64,000 nt of DNA, from assembly GCA_004352715.1 (NCBI GenBank), contig SCFE01000043.1, forward strand, positions 1,525,978 through 1,589,977, given 5' to 3'. This document shows positions 10,150-23,189 of the stretch, piece after piece; position 1 is the stretch's first letter; every line of letters starts with the position of its first letter. The translations under genes were made by a program, and so were the position numbers. The notes beneath the pieces are model-generated. The model saw only the letters and a list, made by a program, of their open reading frames with translations, did no database searches and was not told the origin of the DNA. Source of the DNA: Hofstenia miamia. Lineage: Eukaryota; Xenacoelomorpha; Acoela.

Positions 10150-13100
10150 CTGTTTAAAATCAACAAACACTAGTGAGGAAATACATTACACAATGTTCAT
10201 TAGAGTAAATCATCACTACGAGCGTCAAAGCATACAAAGTTTCATGTATATAAACAATAAACAATGTATCTTGTAGGGCAAATTTCATTTCTCAAGTAGA
10301 GGAAATTGCAAATACAACTGCAACAACCATCAGCTGTCATTTTTGTCCACTGAAAATATGCATTAGCAACATTTTTTATTTGTATAGTAATATTTTGAGG
10401 CAAATATCTTGAAAATTATACAAAAGTATGGATTGTATTTATACAAACAATTGAACACTTAGCCTTGATCAACCCAAATTCCAGTATTCTCAAATTTCTA
10501 ATAGATTTAGAGAAAATTGTAGAAAAAACAGCTTCCAACGTTAAGCGCACAATAGAGAGTTTTGGCTTACATTGCACTTTCTATCGAAACAGTTTGGCTC
10601 TGTAATTTACATAATTTTGACAAAATGCAATTTGTTTTCAAGAAATTGGTCTATAATCGATTCCATCTCTTTTGGTGACTTGAAGTATTTTTACAATCTA
10701 GTTTTCTTCCTCTAGTTGAAAAATCGGAAAAATTATTGAGGCGATTATGAAAAATTTAATGTTGCCTTTCTTAGATGGTGGTCGATAAAAGTGTGCAACG
10801 TTGTGAGCTGCTTAGAAACTGCACTTAAGTATTTTTTTAAAACATAGAGTTATTAAACAGCAGTTTTCTATATATTAGTCTTCGCAATAGACTTGGCAAA
10901 TAAGATGCAAATTTTTTCAGCAAGTTTCCATAAAGCTTTTTGCGTTTGCAACTTAATTTGATGGTGATGAAGCAGAATCTAAATCATAGGTATAGCTTGG
11001 CAACAAAGTTGTTATTGTTCACACTAGAACATTTGTTGTGAACCGAAATCTCGCACAGAGTAGTACGTGTGTGTATGTGTATGCTAAGTTGAGAAGAAGT
11101 CACTAAACAAATTTCATACTCAGAAATAACAAGAAAAACGAATAGAAAATATGTGTTGAAGCAGCTAATCTAACCAATTTATAACATTGAAATACTAAAT
11201 GTTTCAGAAATTTGTTCAATGCCATTTGTTATTCAGGACTTTTAACAAATATAAACTTATAGAGGAGGAACCAGTAATTTTTATATTTAAAATAGCTACT
11301 GAGGTAGTCGTTGTATTCTTGTTTATAGATCATCTTTGGATGATGTACGAATGGAAATTATCGTCTTCCTGTTCTTCTCTTGCATAAACGCGGTTTTGCT
11401 GAAGCCGTTTCATGTTTATATAGTAAGCAACACTTGTTATCTAAAAATAATTCAAATAATTAATTTACAAGGCTACCATTTCAAAATTTGGAAGTTTTCC
11501 TTGAAAATGCAAAGCATTTGAGTAATAATAAGAAAATCCTGAAGAAGTTGAAAATATATGTCTCATGCGAACCAATGTCAAATGAAAATATATTTGTTGA
11601 TGTCATCTCTTGTATCATTTTATATCATATTCCATAAGTGAATTTAACTAATATATCTCATTTAAAACCACTTTTAATTAAATCCTAATATTTGAAATTC
11701 GCATCACCAGGGCTGTTTGACCACTTTTTATACCAATGAACTGAAATGAAGCATCATGAAAAATATATTGTTAAGATTTCATAGCAATGACTGGCTAGTC
11801 AGAGAGTCTCTTTTTTGTAAATTAATACTGCAATAAACATGTCAATTATATTCAGTTTGTCATTATACATCCTTTACATATTTTATCTGTTGAATTTAGT
11901 TGTGCAGTTTATATCACATACAAGACTTTGCATTTGTGAATAAGCGGATATTTAGTTATTTATTCATTTTATTTAATACCGCACATTAATACAAAGCTTT
12001 AAAGTGCAAGTGTACACATTCACTATTTACTAATGAGTGAAGCACCGGAAACATGGAATACTTTAAATTTGAAGAATTATGTATTGCAGTGGTGAATATT
12101 TGCGTACAGTAATGAAATGAAACAAAACTATCCTGTAGGATGTTTCATTGGTCAACAGGCAAAATGGTTCTAATAGATTTAGATATGTACTGATAAAATT
12201 TTCCCGATGATTCCAAATATACATTATATATATATATATATATATATATGTCTTTGTTTTCTTTCTCTCATCTATGGTTAATGAGTTATTGCATTTTTAG
12301 TAAAAGCAAAATATTGTGATATTTCACTAAGTAAACTCTAAAGTATTTTCATCTTGAATAAGTGACGACTGCTTATGTTTAAAATGAGCATAAAAATGCA
12401 TCTCCTTCGATCAAAACTAAAATTTTAATTAGCAAAATAAATGTTGAAAAAATACATAAATTAGCCAAAATATGTCTATTTTAAACAGCTCAAATGCTTC
12501 TATGACTCCTAGTTGTATCCCGCTGATGTGCTCAACAATAATCTCCCATAATAAATGAACTATATTTACCCTGATACATTGCTTCTATCATAACAATATT
12601 CTTGAAGTACAAGAAGCAAACTTATTAACTCAAGATCACTAAAATCTTCAATTTATGCTCTTTATATTGAAGCAAATTCATTGAGAACCTAATTGTATCA
12701 TACGTTTCACTAAAGCTATATCCATGACCTATAGGAACTGATGGCATTTGATATCCATTATGAAGAAGACCTGCTTTCAATTCATACCAGAATCAATCAA
12801 AATTCTCCGTTCAAGTAAATCATATTGTTGTGGGCAAAAAGTGCGCTTCATAAGCACATTTATATCAAAACAAAAACAAAGTTTACCATCAATTTTAAAA
12901 TGGGAAGAGAATTTATTTTGCATCTGGTGAAAACATGTGATTTTAACACGTTTTGTAGGAAGTCATTTTTATTGTTTGAGGGCTCACACTCACTAAAAAG
13001 ATCATTTTAACACATGTTTACATAACTATTTTGCAATCCTGGAATCTGTTCCCATTTAAATAAAATCAACACCCATTGGAGAATCATGGAGGTCTACATC

Positions 13101-16090
13101 ACTTACTTTTTGTTCTTCTAGAGAGATTTCAGATGGAGGTAAAGGAACTGGCAATATAGGCCTTTGAGTTATTGGCCTTATAGCAGAGATAAAACAATGT
13201 GTATCACTATATTACTAGAATTTAAGGCAACAAAACACCAGTTAAATGAAAATTAACCTGAGTTATCATATAAAAATTTTGGAAATTTTTACTGCATTAA
13301 ATTCTCAGAAAACACTTTTATATGGAGCAAAATCAGAAATGCGATGGAAGAAATCTGAGACCGGATTTGGATTTAGGGCATCATTTCAGTAGGAATTTCT
13401 CATTTTTCTCAGAACCATTGTGAAAATTTTTTTGTTCCCCAATGTTATTGATGTGCCACTAACACATCGAGAAAATTTGTAAACGTATGTTGAGAACAGA
13501 AAAAGGTAGAAAAATAACTTGAAAGATCACTACTTGAGGTCAGAAGGAAACACATAGAGACTAAAACAGCAGGTGGGGAGAAAAAGGTACTTAAGAGCAG
13601 AATATATGTAGAAATAATAGTGAATGTTGAAACTGAATAAAATTGAAACAGTCCAACTTCTTACTAGAAAAATACGCATGAAGTAGAAGAGTTGTCTTGT
13701 GTTAGGATTGGCTATGAGGGCAGCTTTGTAGCATAGATAACAGCATTGCTTGATGCAGTTAGAGTTCTGATGAAAGCATTCCAATTCCCTAGAAACTGGT
13801 GAATGTCTCCGAGGGAAAACGGCGCCAACCTCAAATTGTGAGAAGGAAATACATAATTAAGAAAAATATATGACTTCATTATCACATTGGTACCAATAAT
13901 GGAAACAAAAATGCGAAAATTTTTAATAATGTATATTTCCATAACGCTATATACCATCATTCCTCTAGCGGTAGAATAACAAACAAATGCAATAGAAAAT
14001 AAATGTTGCCTAAAGTTTTGATTTGAATTCAGTGATTGATTCACAAGAGCGAAGCAAAAGAAGAGAGGAAGGCCACTTATTGCAAGAGCAGGATTAGAGT
14101 TAAATGTGCGGGAAACACCAACATGTAAAGTGGGAAATTCTTGTGTTGACGGTCAAGGATGCCACTACCAACTTCTCGAATTGCAAAAATATCATTGATA
14201 TATTTTGGATCCACGTGATCAAGCGCTTTTCAAGCTATTAGTGCTATCTTGTATGTCATTCGAGTTAGGCACGTAGCAAAAGTGTGCACATGAGGGCGGC
14301 TGGCCTTCAAGCTTTCACTTTGTTCCTAAAAATGCAAACAGGTAAGCATATGTAAAATTTTGCTTTAATTATGAAAAAGTGCAGCTGTTGTCAAATCATT
14401 TTTCATCAAATTTTTGGAATTTCAACAAGTCTTTCAGATTTCATATTAATATTAATTGAAAAATTAATATTAGAAAATCCATTGATATTTATTGATTTGA
14501 ATTTAAAATTTCATTACTAAATACATAAACCACATTACGTCCCACCAGTGGTATGCACTTTCCAATTTCAGTTACTATTGGAAACTAAGACGTGAACCAA
14601 TACTGTACAATATGGCGGAATAATTAAATCAAAATTTTTTGTTGCCAAAGGGTTCATGTTTTATATGTATTTTGGAGTATTTATTACTGGGGACGAACCC
14701 CTCCTGGAAGATCAAACACTCCCTTGGACAACAAACCTAAAAGCAAAATCAGCATATAAAAATAAAATTTTTTAATTCAATTGTGCTTTCAACAATGCTG
14801 TGAAATGCATTTCTGAGGTGTATTTGCGTATATTTTCAAAAAATTCACCCGCTGTTGGTCGATTACGTAATCACTACTAGATGACCTGTCAGAAAATCCC
14901 GCATGCCAATGCATACAACAAAAAACTAAAATAATGTACAGTCTTGGTAAAATTTAAATTTAAATTTTAGGAAGGCCGAAATTCCCATCCGCCGCCCCTC
15001 CTGAATGCGTATCGACCCTCTTAGATGATGATGCTAGCTACGGGCCTGCTGCTAATCAACTTCTGTGGCTTGGTGCACAGTAAATTTAACATCTGCCGAT
15101 TTTGATGTTTGCAAAACATGCTTTCATTTGGGTGCCATTGAGAACCCGTTAAGATGGGATAAGAAATGGAAATTTTTTCTAACTGTTAATGAATTGAAAT
15201 TATTCATAATTTTCAAACAATTAATTGCACATTTTTACATTAAATTGCATTTTTTCTACTGTGTGTTGAAGCTAATACATTTTTCAGAGAAGAGTGGAGA
15301 ACTTGACAGCTTATTAAAGTTAAGAGGCTCTTGAAATTTTTTCAAAAAATCATGACAAAATGATGGTGTTTATTGATGCATGTGTTGTAGCTGTATTTGC
15401 TCTTTACTACATATATTTATTCTTAATCTCATCCTTGTAATATATTTAAACGTGCTTTTTTATTCAATAAATTACAAACGAATGTTTATGCATGCATTTA
15501 ATTGCAATTAGTATTGAATCAATGTACGTTTTTCCTGTCCCTGGCAGCAACTAAGCGGAACTGATTAGATTAGCTTACCGTTAATCTTGTGGATTCTATC
15601 ATTTTTCCAATTTTCCAAGTGGTTTTATATCATTTTGTTTCCATTATTTTTATTAATTTATAAAAAAAGCAAGTTATTCTATGGGGAAAAGATAAATTTA
15701 ACATGCACCTGTACGACTTAATTAGAAAAAAGTTCATTGATATTATATTGTTTGCACTTAAATTTTATTGATATCAATTTATTTCTTTAAAAAAATGTTA
15801 TCGCTGTGATTTGAATTGATGTTCAAATACAGTATTAACGGCAGCCCTGTTTTGTAATGCAATTATAAATGACGTCTAGTGGGTAGATTTATAGAATATT
15901 CTAATAATTGGTAGTAATATTGAAAAATGTTCTAATATTCTCTGATACACTGCAAATAATGAACGCAAAAATATACATGATGGATTTTTCTAACTTTGTC
16001 AAATATTTTTTCAGATTCTTTGAAAAGTATGTTGGACATCTGCACAGGGGCACAAGTAACTTTAAATTATTTTGTTGCAACTTAATTCAA
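10150..16090. other. Intergenic DNA, no gene recognised
   Basis: AT-rich with short chance frames. It contains (TA)n at about 12221-12249. The sequence GCTAGCTACGGGCCTG ending at 15049 reads inward as CAGGCCCGTAGCTAGC, resembling a hAT terminus, but the opposite end was not located. The minus-strand frame at 13712-14044 is hydrophobic but was not accepted as a gene. Confidence 0.4.
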
Positions 16091-16100
16091 TACTATACTG

Positions 16101-16196
16101 GCGATTTTGTCCAAGCCTTATTGTCTGCAATTTTCTGTGCTATACTGTGCGATTTTGTCCAAGCCTTATTGTCTGCAATTTTCTGTGCTACACTTT
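16101..16196. repeat. 48 bp tandem duplication
   Basis: GCGATTTTGTCCAAGCCTTA begins two adjacent 48 bp units at 16101 and 16149 that are almost identical. The period is a multiple of three, so it creates a repeated peptide in a chance frame, which is not evidence of coding. Confidence 0.85.
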
Positions 16197-16317
16197 GCAT
16201 TTTTATACTAAATTCTGTACAAATTTCGCCAGTATAGGATGTATTCTTAAATAGATACAGTTTGAATCATAAGCTAAACATTTTTTGCTTTAAAAATATC
16301 AACATAGTAAAAAAAAT

Positions 16318-16650
16318 TACTCATGTCAAAGAAAGTTTTCAAGCAAATTACAGTTTTCCTCAATTACATTCTGACATTTTTGTACGAGGTATTTTGTTAA
16401 TCAATTTCCTGAATGATTTTAGCCTTCAGGTCATTGAGATTTTTTCATATGAAAACATGGTAGATACGCGCTTNNNNNNNNNNNNNNNNNNNNNTACTCA
16501 TGTCAAAGAAAGTTTTCAAGCAAATTACAGTTTTCCTCAATTACATTCTGACATTTTTGTACGAGGTATTTTGTTAATCAATTTCCTGAATGATTTTAGC
16601 CTTCAGGTCATTGAGATTTTGTCATATAAAAACATGGTAGATACGCGCTT
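16318..16650. repeat. 156 bp direct duplication across a 21 bp gap
   Basis: Bases 16318-16473 and 16495-16650 are near-identical (only a couple of substitutions, e.g. ATTTTTTCATATG versus ATTTTGTCATATA) and are separated by 21 N. This is most simply two haplotype copies joined at a scaffold gap, though a real tandem duplication is possible. A diverged relative is at 18110-18195. Confidence 0.85.
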
Positions 16651-16820
16651 TCATACACCCCACATAACAATTGGAGATAGATTTGATGATCTTTGTGGCC
16701 ATCGTAGTCTCAAAACACCTGGAAATGATACTTAAGCTTCGAATTCTGTTGAGTTAAAATAAGAAGAAATTGGATTGAAAATTGAGTACAAAATTGAGTC
16801 AAAATTCAAATTATCAGTCT

Positions 16821-17313
16821 TCAAAATTCTTCAATCGGGTTGTTCCACATGACAACTAAAGCCCAATTCATATGTTCAACTGTATAGTGCTCTTTTTGAA
16901 GACTCAGAAGTCGTTTTGAAAACGATAGGAGGCGCTCAATTTCGACGCTAATAATCGACGCGTTGAAATTTTCCACTTGTTCGCTATGTAGCACTTGGGA
17001 AACTTTGACAATAAAGTAAAAATTCGGGTTTTTAGCAATCACACTGTCGAATTTGGCTTTGTAAATAGCAAGTTCTGGAACATTCAATGGCATCTCAAAT
17101 AGTTTAAAAGTTTGGATGGCTAGAGGTTATCTTCAAGAGGCCCTCCAACTTTGTGATGGAATCTGGAAGCACACGGAACGCACTTGTAAAAAATGCCTGT
17201 AACACGTCCTTTGAGATCAGTTTTTTCAAAGTTTCAACTGCGTTGGACTCGTCTTCATCCAAAATTTCCAAATATGTGCAGACTTGCTGAAAATTTGAGC
17301 AGTAATAAATCAC
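16821..17313 (-). pseudogene. hAT transposase C-terminal fragment, frameshifted
   Basis: The minus strand holds two overlapping frames. The upper one (17313 down to 17104) has LPDSITKLE after an acidic helix. The lower (17093 down to 16821) has FDSVIAKNPNF and then SVEIERLLSFSKRLLS followed by YTVEHMNWALVVMWNN. The last block matches the hAT dimerisation region, in which a 'SVxxERsFSxxKxlLs' motif precedes a 'ftxeNlxxxlvvxxN' tail. The two frames are not joined and the C-terminal end is short, so it is a dead copy. Confidence 0.7.
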
Positions 17314-17329
17314 CGTCGAAACCCATGTT

Positions 17330-19420
17330 CCCCAAAGTGGGATAACTGCGTTAGGGGTTAAAGGGAGTCCATTAGTTTCTTCAAATTACGTTTGGGCACC
17401 AGCTCAACAAAGGAGTGATGTAATAGTTTAATAGTTGTTTACTTCGATAGACCTGATTATCTTGTTGGCCATCTTAGTCCCATCGGAGCCCCATCTTAAA
17501 TAACAGATTACATATTTCGCTACCACATTAGCGTAACATATTTGCATAGTTATATTGATCCACTAGTTCAGTAAGGAAAAATGGCTGCATCTCATTTCTC
17601 TCTTCTAGCAAGAGAATTCCTTCAATATCAGCTGCTGACAAATAGTATCATTAAGCTTTGGATTCTATTGAGCTATGCAATAACTCAATTGTTGGCTCAA
17701 TTTTTACAGTTTTACTCAATTAAATTGCATAGCTCAATTTTGTGGTTTTCACTGAATGTTCTCCTTCAGAGCGAATGCAAGCGTGCTGTTAATCCTTGTA
17801 GTTAATAGTTTCTACATTGTTCATTTAATAGCGTTTTGTAATTGTTAAAAAATTAAAAAAATTCGTGAATATATTCTTTTTACCCAAATTTTAATGGAAG
17901 TAATTGCAATATTTTCTTTTTTACATGTATTTTAGAGTTTCTATATTGTTCAGGAATATTTTTGTAGTGCAGTTTTATTAACATTGGCATTTAGTTTAAA
18001 ACAGTTTAAAATAATGTAGAGGATAAATCATAAGTTACTTCATTTGTATTTTTGAACAGAACAACAGTAAAAGCTTGGCTGCAATGAAATTAAACATTAT
18101 TAAATACACCATAAAGCGAATTACTAATGCCACAAAAAGTTTTGAAACAAACCACAATTTTCCACAATTACAAGCTGACATTTGTGAACAGGATTATTCA
18201 CAGCATGATGCAATTTATTTGATATGTATTTCATCAATTTTTGGATCTATTTTGTGCTTTATGCCATCAAGACTTTGTGGTATGAAACCATTGAGGAAAT
18301 GTGCCTTCAATAGACCCCACAGATAATAATCCACTGGAGAATTGCGTTTAAAACTCTTTAAAAACAATATTCATGATAATTTTTTTCTAATTTTCCAACA
18401 ATTACAACATACTATTCCCTGAAATTATATGATATTTTAAATGAAGCACCAATAAACTTGTTGTTGTGATGACATAATATTTGTAAATACTCTCTCAACA
18501 TTTGCATCAACGATGCTCTTCCTTGGATGAAGCTGAAAAACACTTGTAATCAGAACAGCAGCAATTCTTAGAATTGGTGATGACACGCAATTTTATCGTT
18601 ATAGAGTAGTGGATTTCAATATTTAAATAACTTGATTTTATATATTGGTACATACATTAAATATGTTTTAGTCAATAAATAATGAAAGGGAAAATATATT
18701 ATAAAATATATAAGTAAATTTCAAACACCTTTCAAATATGTGTTAAAGGCATCTCAGGTAGTTGAAGCTCAGTCACTTTTATAAAAATCTCTAATCAATT
18801 CGAAATTTAGGAGGAGCATGTGTCCCCCTGTGCCCCGTTTAGGTGCACCTCTGCATCTGCAGTGTGTTTATGTACCAGGTATTGTACACCTAAGTGCACA
18901 GCTTTAAGGATTCACATGAAAACTACTTAAAAATAATTCATCATTCTTTTAGCCTACAGCTCATAATGACAATAGGTTGGGCCTGAGTCATATAACAGCA
19001 TTTCTAGGAGCAGTAAGATAAATTTGAACAAGTGTAATATTGCATGCCTCACTGCACCATCTGAGAAAGAGCTAAAGAAGAGATCAGTGACATAAATTTA
19101 ACAATAATATGGATAGTGCTCCGATATATTGCAAAAATTTCAAATAAGACATTTTATGGTGGAATCTGACTAAACAGCGATCACCATTTTTTTTATAATC
19201 ATCAGCAAATTGTTGACAATTTTATTACTCCTTTGAACAGCTTTCGTACTTCTTGGAATCAACCTACTCACAAGTTTAATACTCTCGAAGTGTGATCACT
19301 GTTTTCTAAATTCTATACATGCGCTTATTTACTACGTTATTCTCAAAAAGTAAACAGACTAATGAAATGATTAATATTGAAGAAAACTTTTTGCCAACCA
19401 ATCAATAAAACTTAATAGAC
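17330..19420. other. Non-coding stretch with one diverged repeat
   Basis: Bases 18110-18195 resemble the 16318-16400 repeat (shared pattern ATTAC.CATG.CA.AAAAGTTTT then TTTTCC.CAATTACA..CTGACATTT), so a dispersed repeat of unknown type lies here. GGTGCACCTCTG at about 18842-18853 looks like a hAT-type right terminus. No gene was recognised. Confidence 0.35.
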
Positions 19421-19423
19421 TTG

Positions 19424-19763
19424 TAGAGGCGCACCCAGAGGGGGGGGACTGGGGGAACGTTCTCCCCCTCAACAGAGCAGAGATGCTTCCATTCNNNNNN
19501 NNNNNNNNNNNNNNNNNNNNNNNNNNNNNNNNNNNNNNNNNNNNNNNNNNNNNNNNNNNNNNNNNNNNNNNNNNNNNNNNNNNNNNNNNNNNNNNNNNNN
19601 NNNNNNNNNNNNNNNNNNNNNNNNNNNNNNNNNNNNNNNNNNNNNNNNNNNNNNNNNNNNNNNNNNNNNNNNNNNNNNNNNNNNNNNNNNNNNNNNNNNN
19701 NNNNNNNNNNNNNNNNNNNNNNNNNNNNNNNNNNNNNGTTAGAAAAACCTGCGTACGCCCCTA
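19424..19763. mobile_element. Gap-containing TIR element (non-autonomous)
   Basis: The left end TAGAGGCGCACCCAGAGG and the right end (read inward TAGGGGCGTACGCAGG) are imperfect inverted repeats. The interior starts with G- and C-rich runs and is then N from 19495 to 19737. No exact target duplication was found. A related terminus, GGGTGCGCCCCTG, is at 21299-21311. Confidence 0.5.
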
Positions 19764-20330
19764 CCTATAACAATTGTACAACATAATATGTAAATAACTA
19801 TTGGTTCTACTCTATGTCTGCAAGGGTAGACAATGTTAAATTGATATTGCAATTATTGCAATAATTGCAAATTAATTAACCTATTGAATATTTTAAAAAA
19901 TCAATTGCCAAATATTTAAGATTCACTTAAATCTTGCTGAAATATATAATCAATTCCTGATTCCAGAAACTATCATCCTGTCTAGTATATTTATATAGAA
20001 TTGGCTGTGGAATGTACTGGATAATTTGATTACCCAAAAATATGTAATGCTTCCACAACCCAATTCACCATTTTATGCATATTGAAGGCTTAACATTAAC
20101 CTTATTTCGCACCATTGTGATATTCTGTCGGACACCTCACCTTATCATGCCAAACCTAAAGAAATTAAACTATCATCACCGCATTTATATATAGTATGTA
20201 TGGCAGAACCAAATTTGCCATTAGCAATTATGGTAGATTTTGTAGAACAATTTCTTCGTACTGCTAACAGATGTATGAACCACAAGTAACCCTTTTTGTT
20301 ATCTCACAATTATGATTTTTCTTTGAAAAT

Positions 20331-20761
20331 TTTTTTATGTGTTATATATTGATTTTTATTAATACCAAACTAGTTAACTTACTATGATTTTTGATATAAT
20401 ATTTTTATTCTAATTATTGCCAAAAGTTGGCAATAATCTATTGTTTGAAACGCAAAAATTGATTAATTTACTAAACAAGGAACATATATTTGTAGGGTTC
20501 CAATTAATAATAATAATAATAATAATAATAATCAATGACTTTATTTAGCCGCTGAAGGCATACACAACAAAAATAAAAACAAGTNTTTTTTATGTGTTAT
20601 ATATTGTTTTTTATTAATACCAAACTAGTTAACTTACTATGATTTTTGATATAATATTTTTATTCTAATTATTGCCAAAAGTTGGCAATAATCTATTGTT
20701 TGAAACGCAAAAATTGATTAATTTACTAAACAAGAAACATCTATTTGTAGGGTTCCAATTA
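20331..20761. repeat. 176 bp direct duplication flanking a retroelement tail and a 1-base gap
   Basis: Bases 20331-20506 and 20586-20761 match over 176 bp with a few substitutions. Between them are a (TAA)n run, a retroelement-like tail and a single N at 20585. The substitutions and the gap suggest two alleles of one locus placed side by side, one with and one without an insertion. Confidence 0.8.
20507..20584 (-). mobile_element. 3' tail of a non-LTR retrotransposon or SINE
   Basis: Read on the minus strand: GTATGCCTTCAGCGGCTAAA, then AATAAAGTCATTGA, then (TTA)n. A polyadenylation-like AATAAA followed by a short-unit 3' repeat is typical of several non-LTR retrotransposon clades. The body is missing at the gap. 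Confidence 0.5.
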
Positions 20762-21239
20762 AAAATTGCCTACTCTTGCGTTTCTGTAATTTATGGCGAG
20801 GGGCAATTTAATGCGCTAGTTAAGTGAAACTAAGAATGAGAAATATAACCATTTTAAATGAAATGTTTATGAAGTTATAGCTTACTGGGGTGAAAATGAT
20901 TTGAACACGGTTTCTGTATACATTAACTTTTAGTGAAATATTGTGAATTATATAGCAATGCTAATAAGATTTCAAATTATGGCAAATTGCAAAATGTAAC
21001 TAATGGTTTTTTTCTGTCAGCTTAATTCGAAATGATTCCCAATCCTGTGCATCTTTCTGTTATCAGGAGTTGAAGTCAGAAATAAACCTGCGCTGGTCAC
21101 TACAGTTGTAGTGAATGCTATATAATTTTTTAACGTTTTGAAATTGTATATTAGTATCATATACTCTTGGAAACTGAATTTAGAATTTTCAATTCAATGC
21201 CCAGATTTTATTGATGGTTTCTATTCTAAAATACCTTAC

Positions 21240-21311
21240 TTTGATATATATATATATATATATATATATAATAGTTCCCCTCCTCATAGAAAAAGCTGGG
21301 TGCGCCCCTGT
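21240..21311. repeat. (TA)n tract next to a GC-rich TIR-like terminus
   Basis: (TA)n at 21243-21271 is followed by CCCCTCCTCATAGAAAAAGC and the terminus GGGTGCGCCCCTG. Read inward this is CAGGGGCGCACCC, like the left end of the 19424 element. Confidence 0.5.
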
Positions 21312-21319
21312 CTACTTGG

Positions 21320-23180
21320 CAGTTTTTTGGCACAATCCGAATTAGCCCACAGCTTTTTTATTATTATGCATGTTTTGTCAAAATGATTTTTTAAATTTTC
21401 TGTTCATTGAGTGACATTGATATAGTATTGTTCTGCTGCAATATAAATCAAATTTTTGTTATAAATCTATACAAATAAAATTCTATTCTAAATTATGTAC
21501 CTATGTTTCGAAATATACGCACTTAATTAGATTCACAACTTTACATCTATTAAATGAAATAGTTGATGAGATATGTTCACTAACCAAAGTTGGAATTGGG
21601 CAGATTTTTTACGCCAGTGATACTGTATTGTGCTTCATAGAGAACCACAATCAGTACACTGTGAATTTGTTTAGATAATTTGTATTTTTTATATATATTA
21701 CTAATATTCTCTACCCATTTTCATTAACTTATATCAGCTCAAAATGAAAGAGGCTTTTCAGAAACACTCTTTTCTTGCAGCAAGCGAAATTCAAAGTTGA
21801 TATGTATTGCATTAGACAAAAATTCAAGAGTGATTATTTTTAAGAATAATATTTTTAGAATTTGGAAAGATTAGGTTTTCAATTTAATTTTTCTTGAATA
21901 CCAATTAAAAGATTAGCCCAAATCCGCGCCTGCTCAAATTCTATGTAATAAATTTGGCCCAAACTTAGAGCGGAGCAATTCAAATTTCAAACTCTACTAC
22001 TAATCCTTGGTTTGTAAGCGAAATATCGATAATCTTTATTAAGTGCTCGATATTGTGTTCAACTTTTATATCTAAATTTATTTTTTAGTTCCATACATAA
22101 CATACACAATGAGCTTCTTGATCATAAGACATGATGATTATTGAAAAGAATTGAGTGTAGGCCCATTATTATAAAATGAGTATACTAACCAGACTTTGTC
22201 AAAATAGAAAGCATAATGAAACTTAGTCTAGTGAAAAAGTCCCAAGCCAAAAATATCACCACTTTTCCGCAATCTATCATGCAAATTAATGATCCCATCA
22301 GTGTACTGTCGGCGCCATCTCTTATTTAAGACCCCATTTTGTAAAAGATGGATTTTTTTAATATTGTACAAAGTTTCATTAAAAAATCTCTTGCAGAAAA
22401 AAATTTATCAGAAAAAGGTTGAATCAACCTCTTCTAAGATGAACAGATAAAATTATTATGTGGCAAATAGGGCTAAAATTTGATTTTTTTACTAATGTAT
22501 TTACTTAGCGAATTTCATGTGCAAGAAATTGCAGATTGCATTTCTAGGATTATTTAGTGTACATAATTTTTTGTGTTGGCAGAAAGATAGTAAATTATTG
22601 CATTTTGTCGGTATTGATTTATTATTTTATCTCAAGTTAAAAATTACATATATATATATATATATATATATGTATATTGAGGTCTTTAATATTTTCATGG
22701 ATTTCATTATATGGATCTTGTGTTGTTGGCAGAACAAAAATATGATCTGCATATTGAAGTATAGTTCAATTTTGCATTGTTTCAGAAAACATCATACACA
22801 AGGGGTATCTAATATTGATCTCAGTCCAGTCATTGTGTTAGTAATAAATTAATACTAAGTATATTAAATTAATTTCTACTATTGGTTTTCGATTACTTAA
22901 GTAGATCAACATTATATAGCACTGTTTTTCTAAAAATTAAAATATATATTTAAATTATAGAATTTCACAATTTTTTAATTAAATAGTTTCCTAAGATCAA
23001 GAATCACAACACCGACGTATATAAATGAGTATTTAGAATTAACTCAAATCGGTTTCTTTTCCTAATACTATTATAAATGCATTCATTCTAAAAGATCATT
23101 TTTAAATGCAGTGTAAGATTTTATCAACATTACAGGTACAAAATTAAAAAATCAATTTAATTTAAAACACTAAAAAAATA
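21320..23180. other. Non-coding stretch downstream of the TMEM200-like gene
   Basis: AT-rich. AAATCCGCGCCTG at 21919-21931 resembles the terminus of the first hAT element (552-567). A (TA)n tract lies at about 22648-22671. No gene was recognised. Confidence 0.35.
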
Positions 23181-23189
23181 TTGAATATA

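Noticed and set aside
13530-14044. Minus-strand frames with SSNAVIY, resembling the seventh helix of a GPCR
   Set aside because: No other GPCR motif (DRY, CWxP, NPxxY) could be found, the frames shift within the segment, and no exon borders support it. The likeness is too short.
16262-16735. 157-codon plus-strand frame
   Set aside because: It is open only because a near-identical segment is duplicated on both sides of a gap; the peptide matches nothing recognisable.
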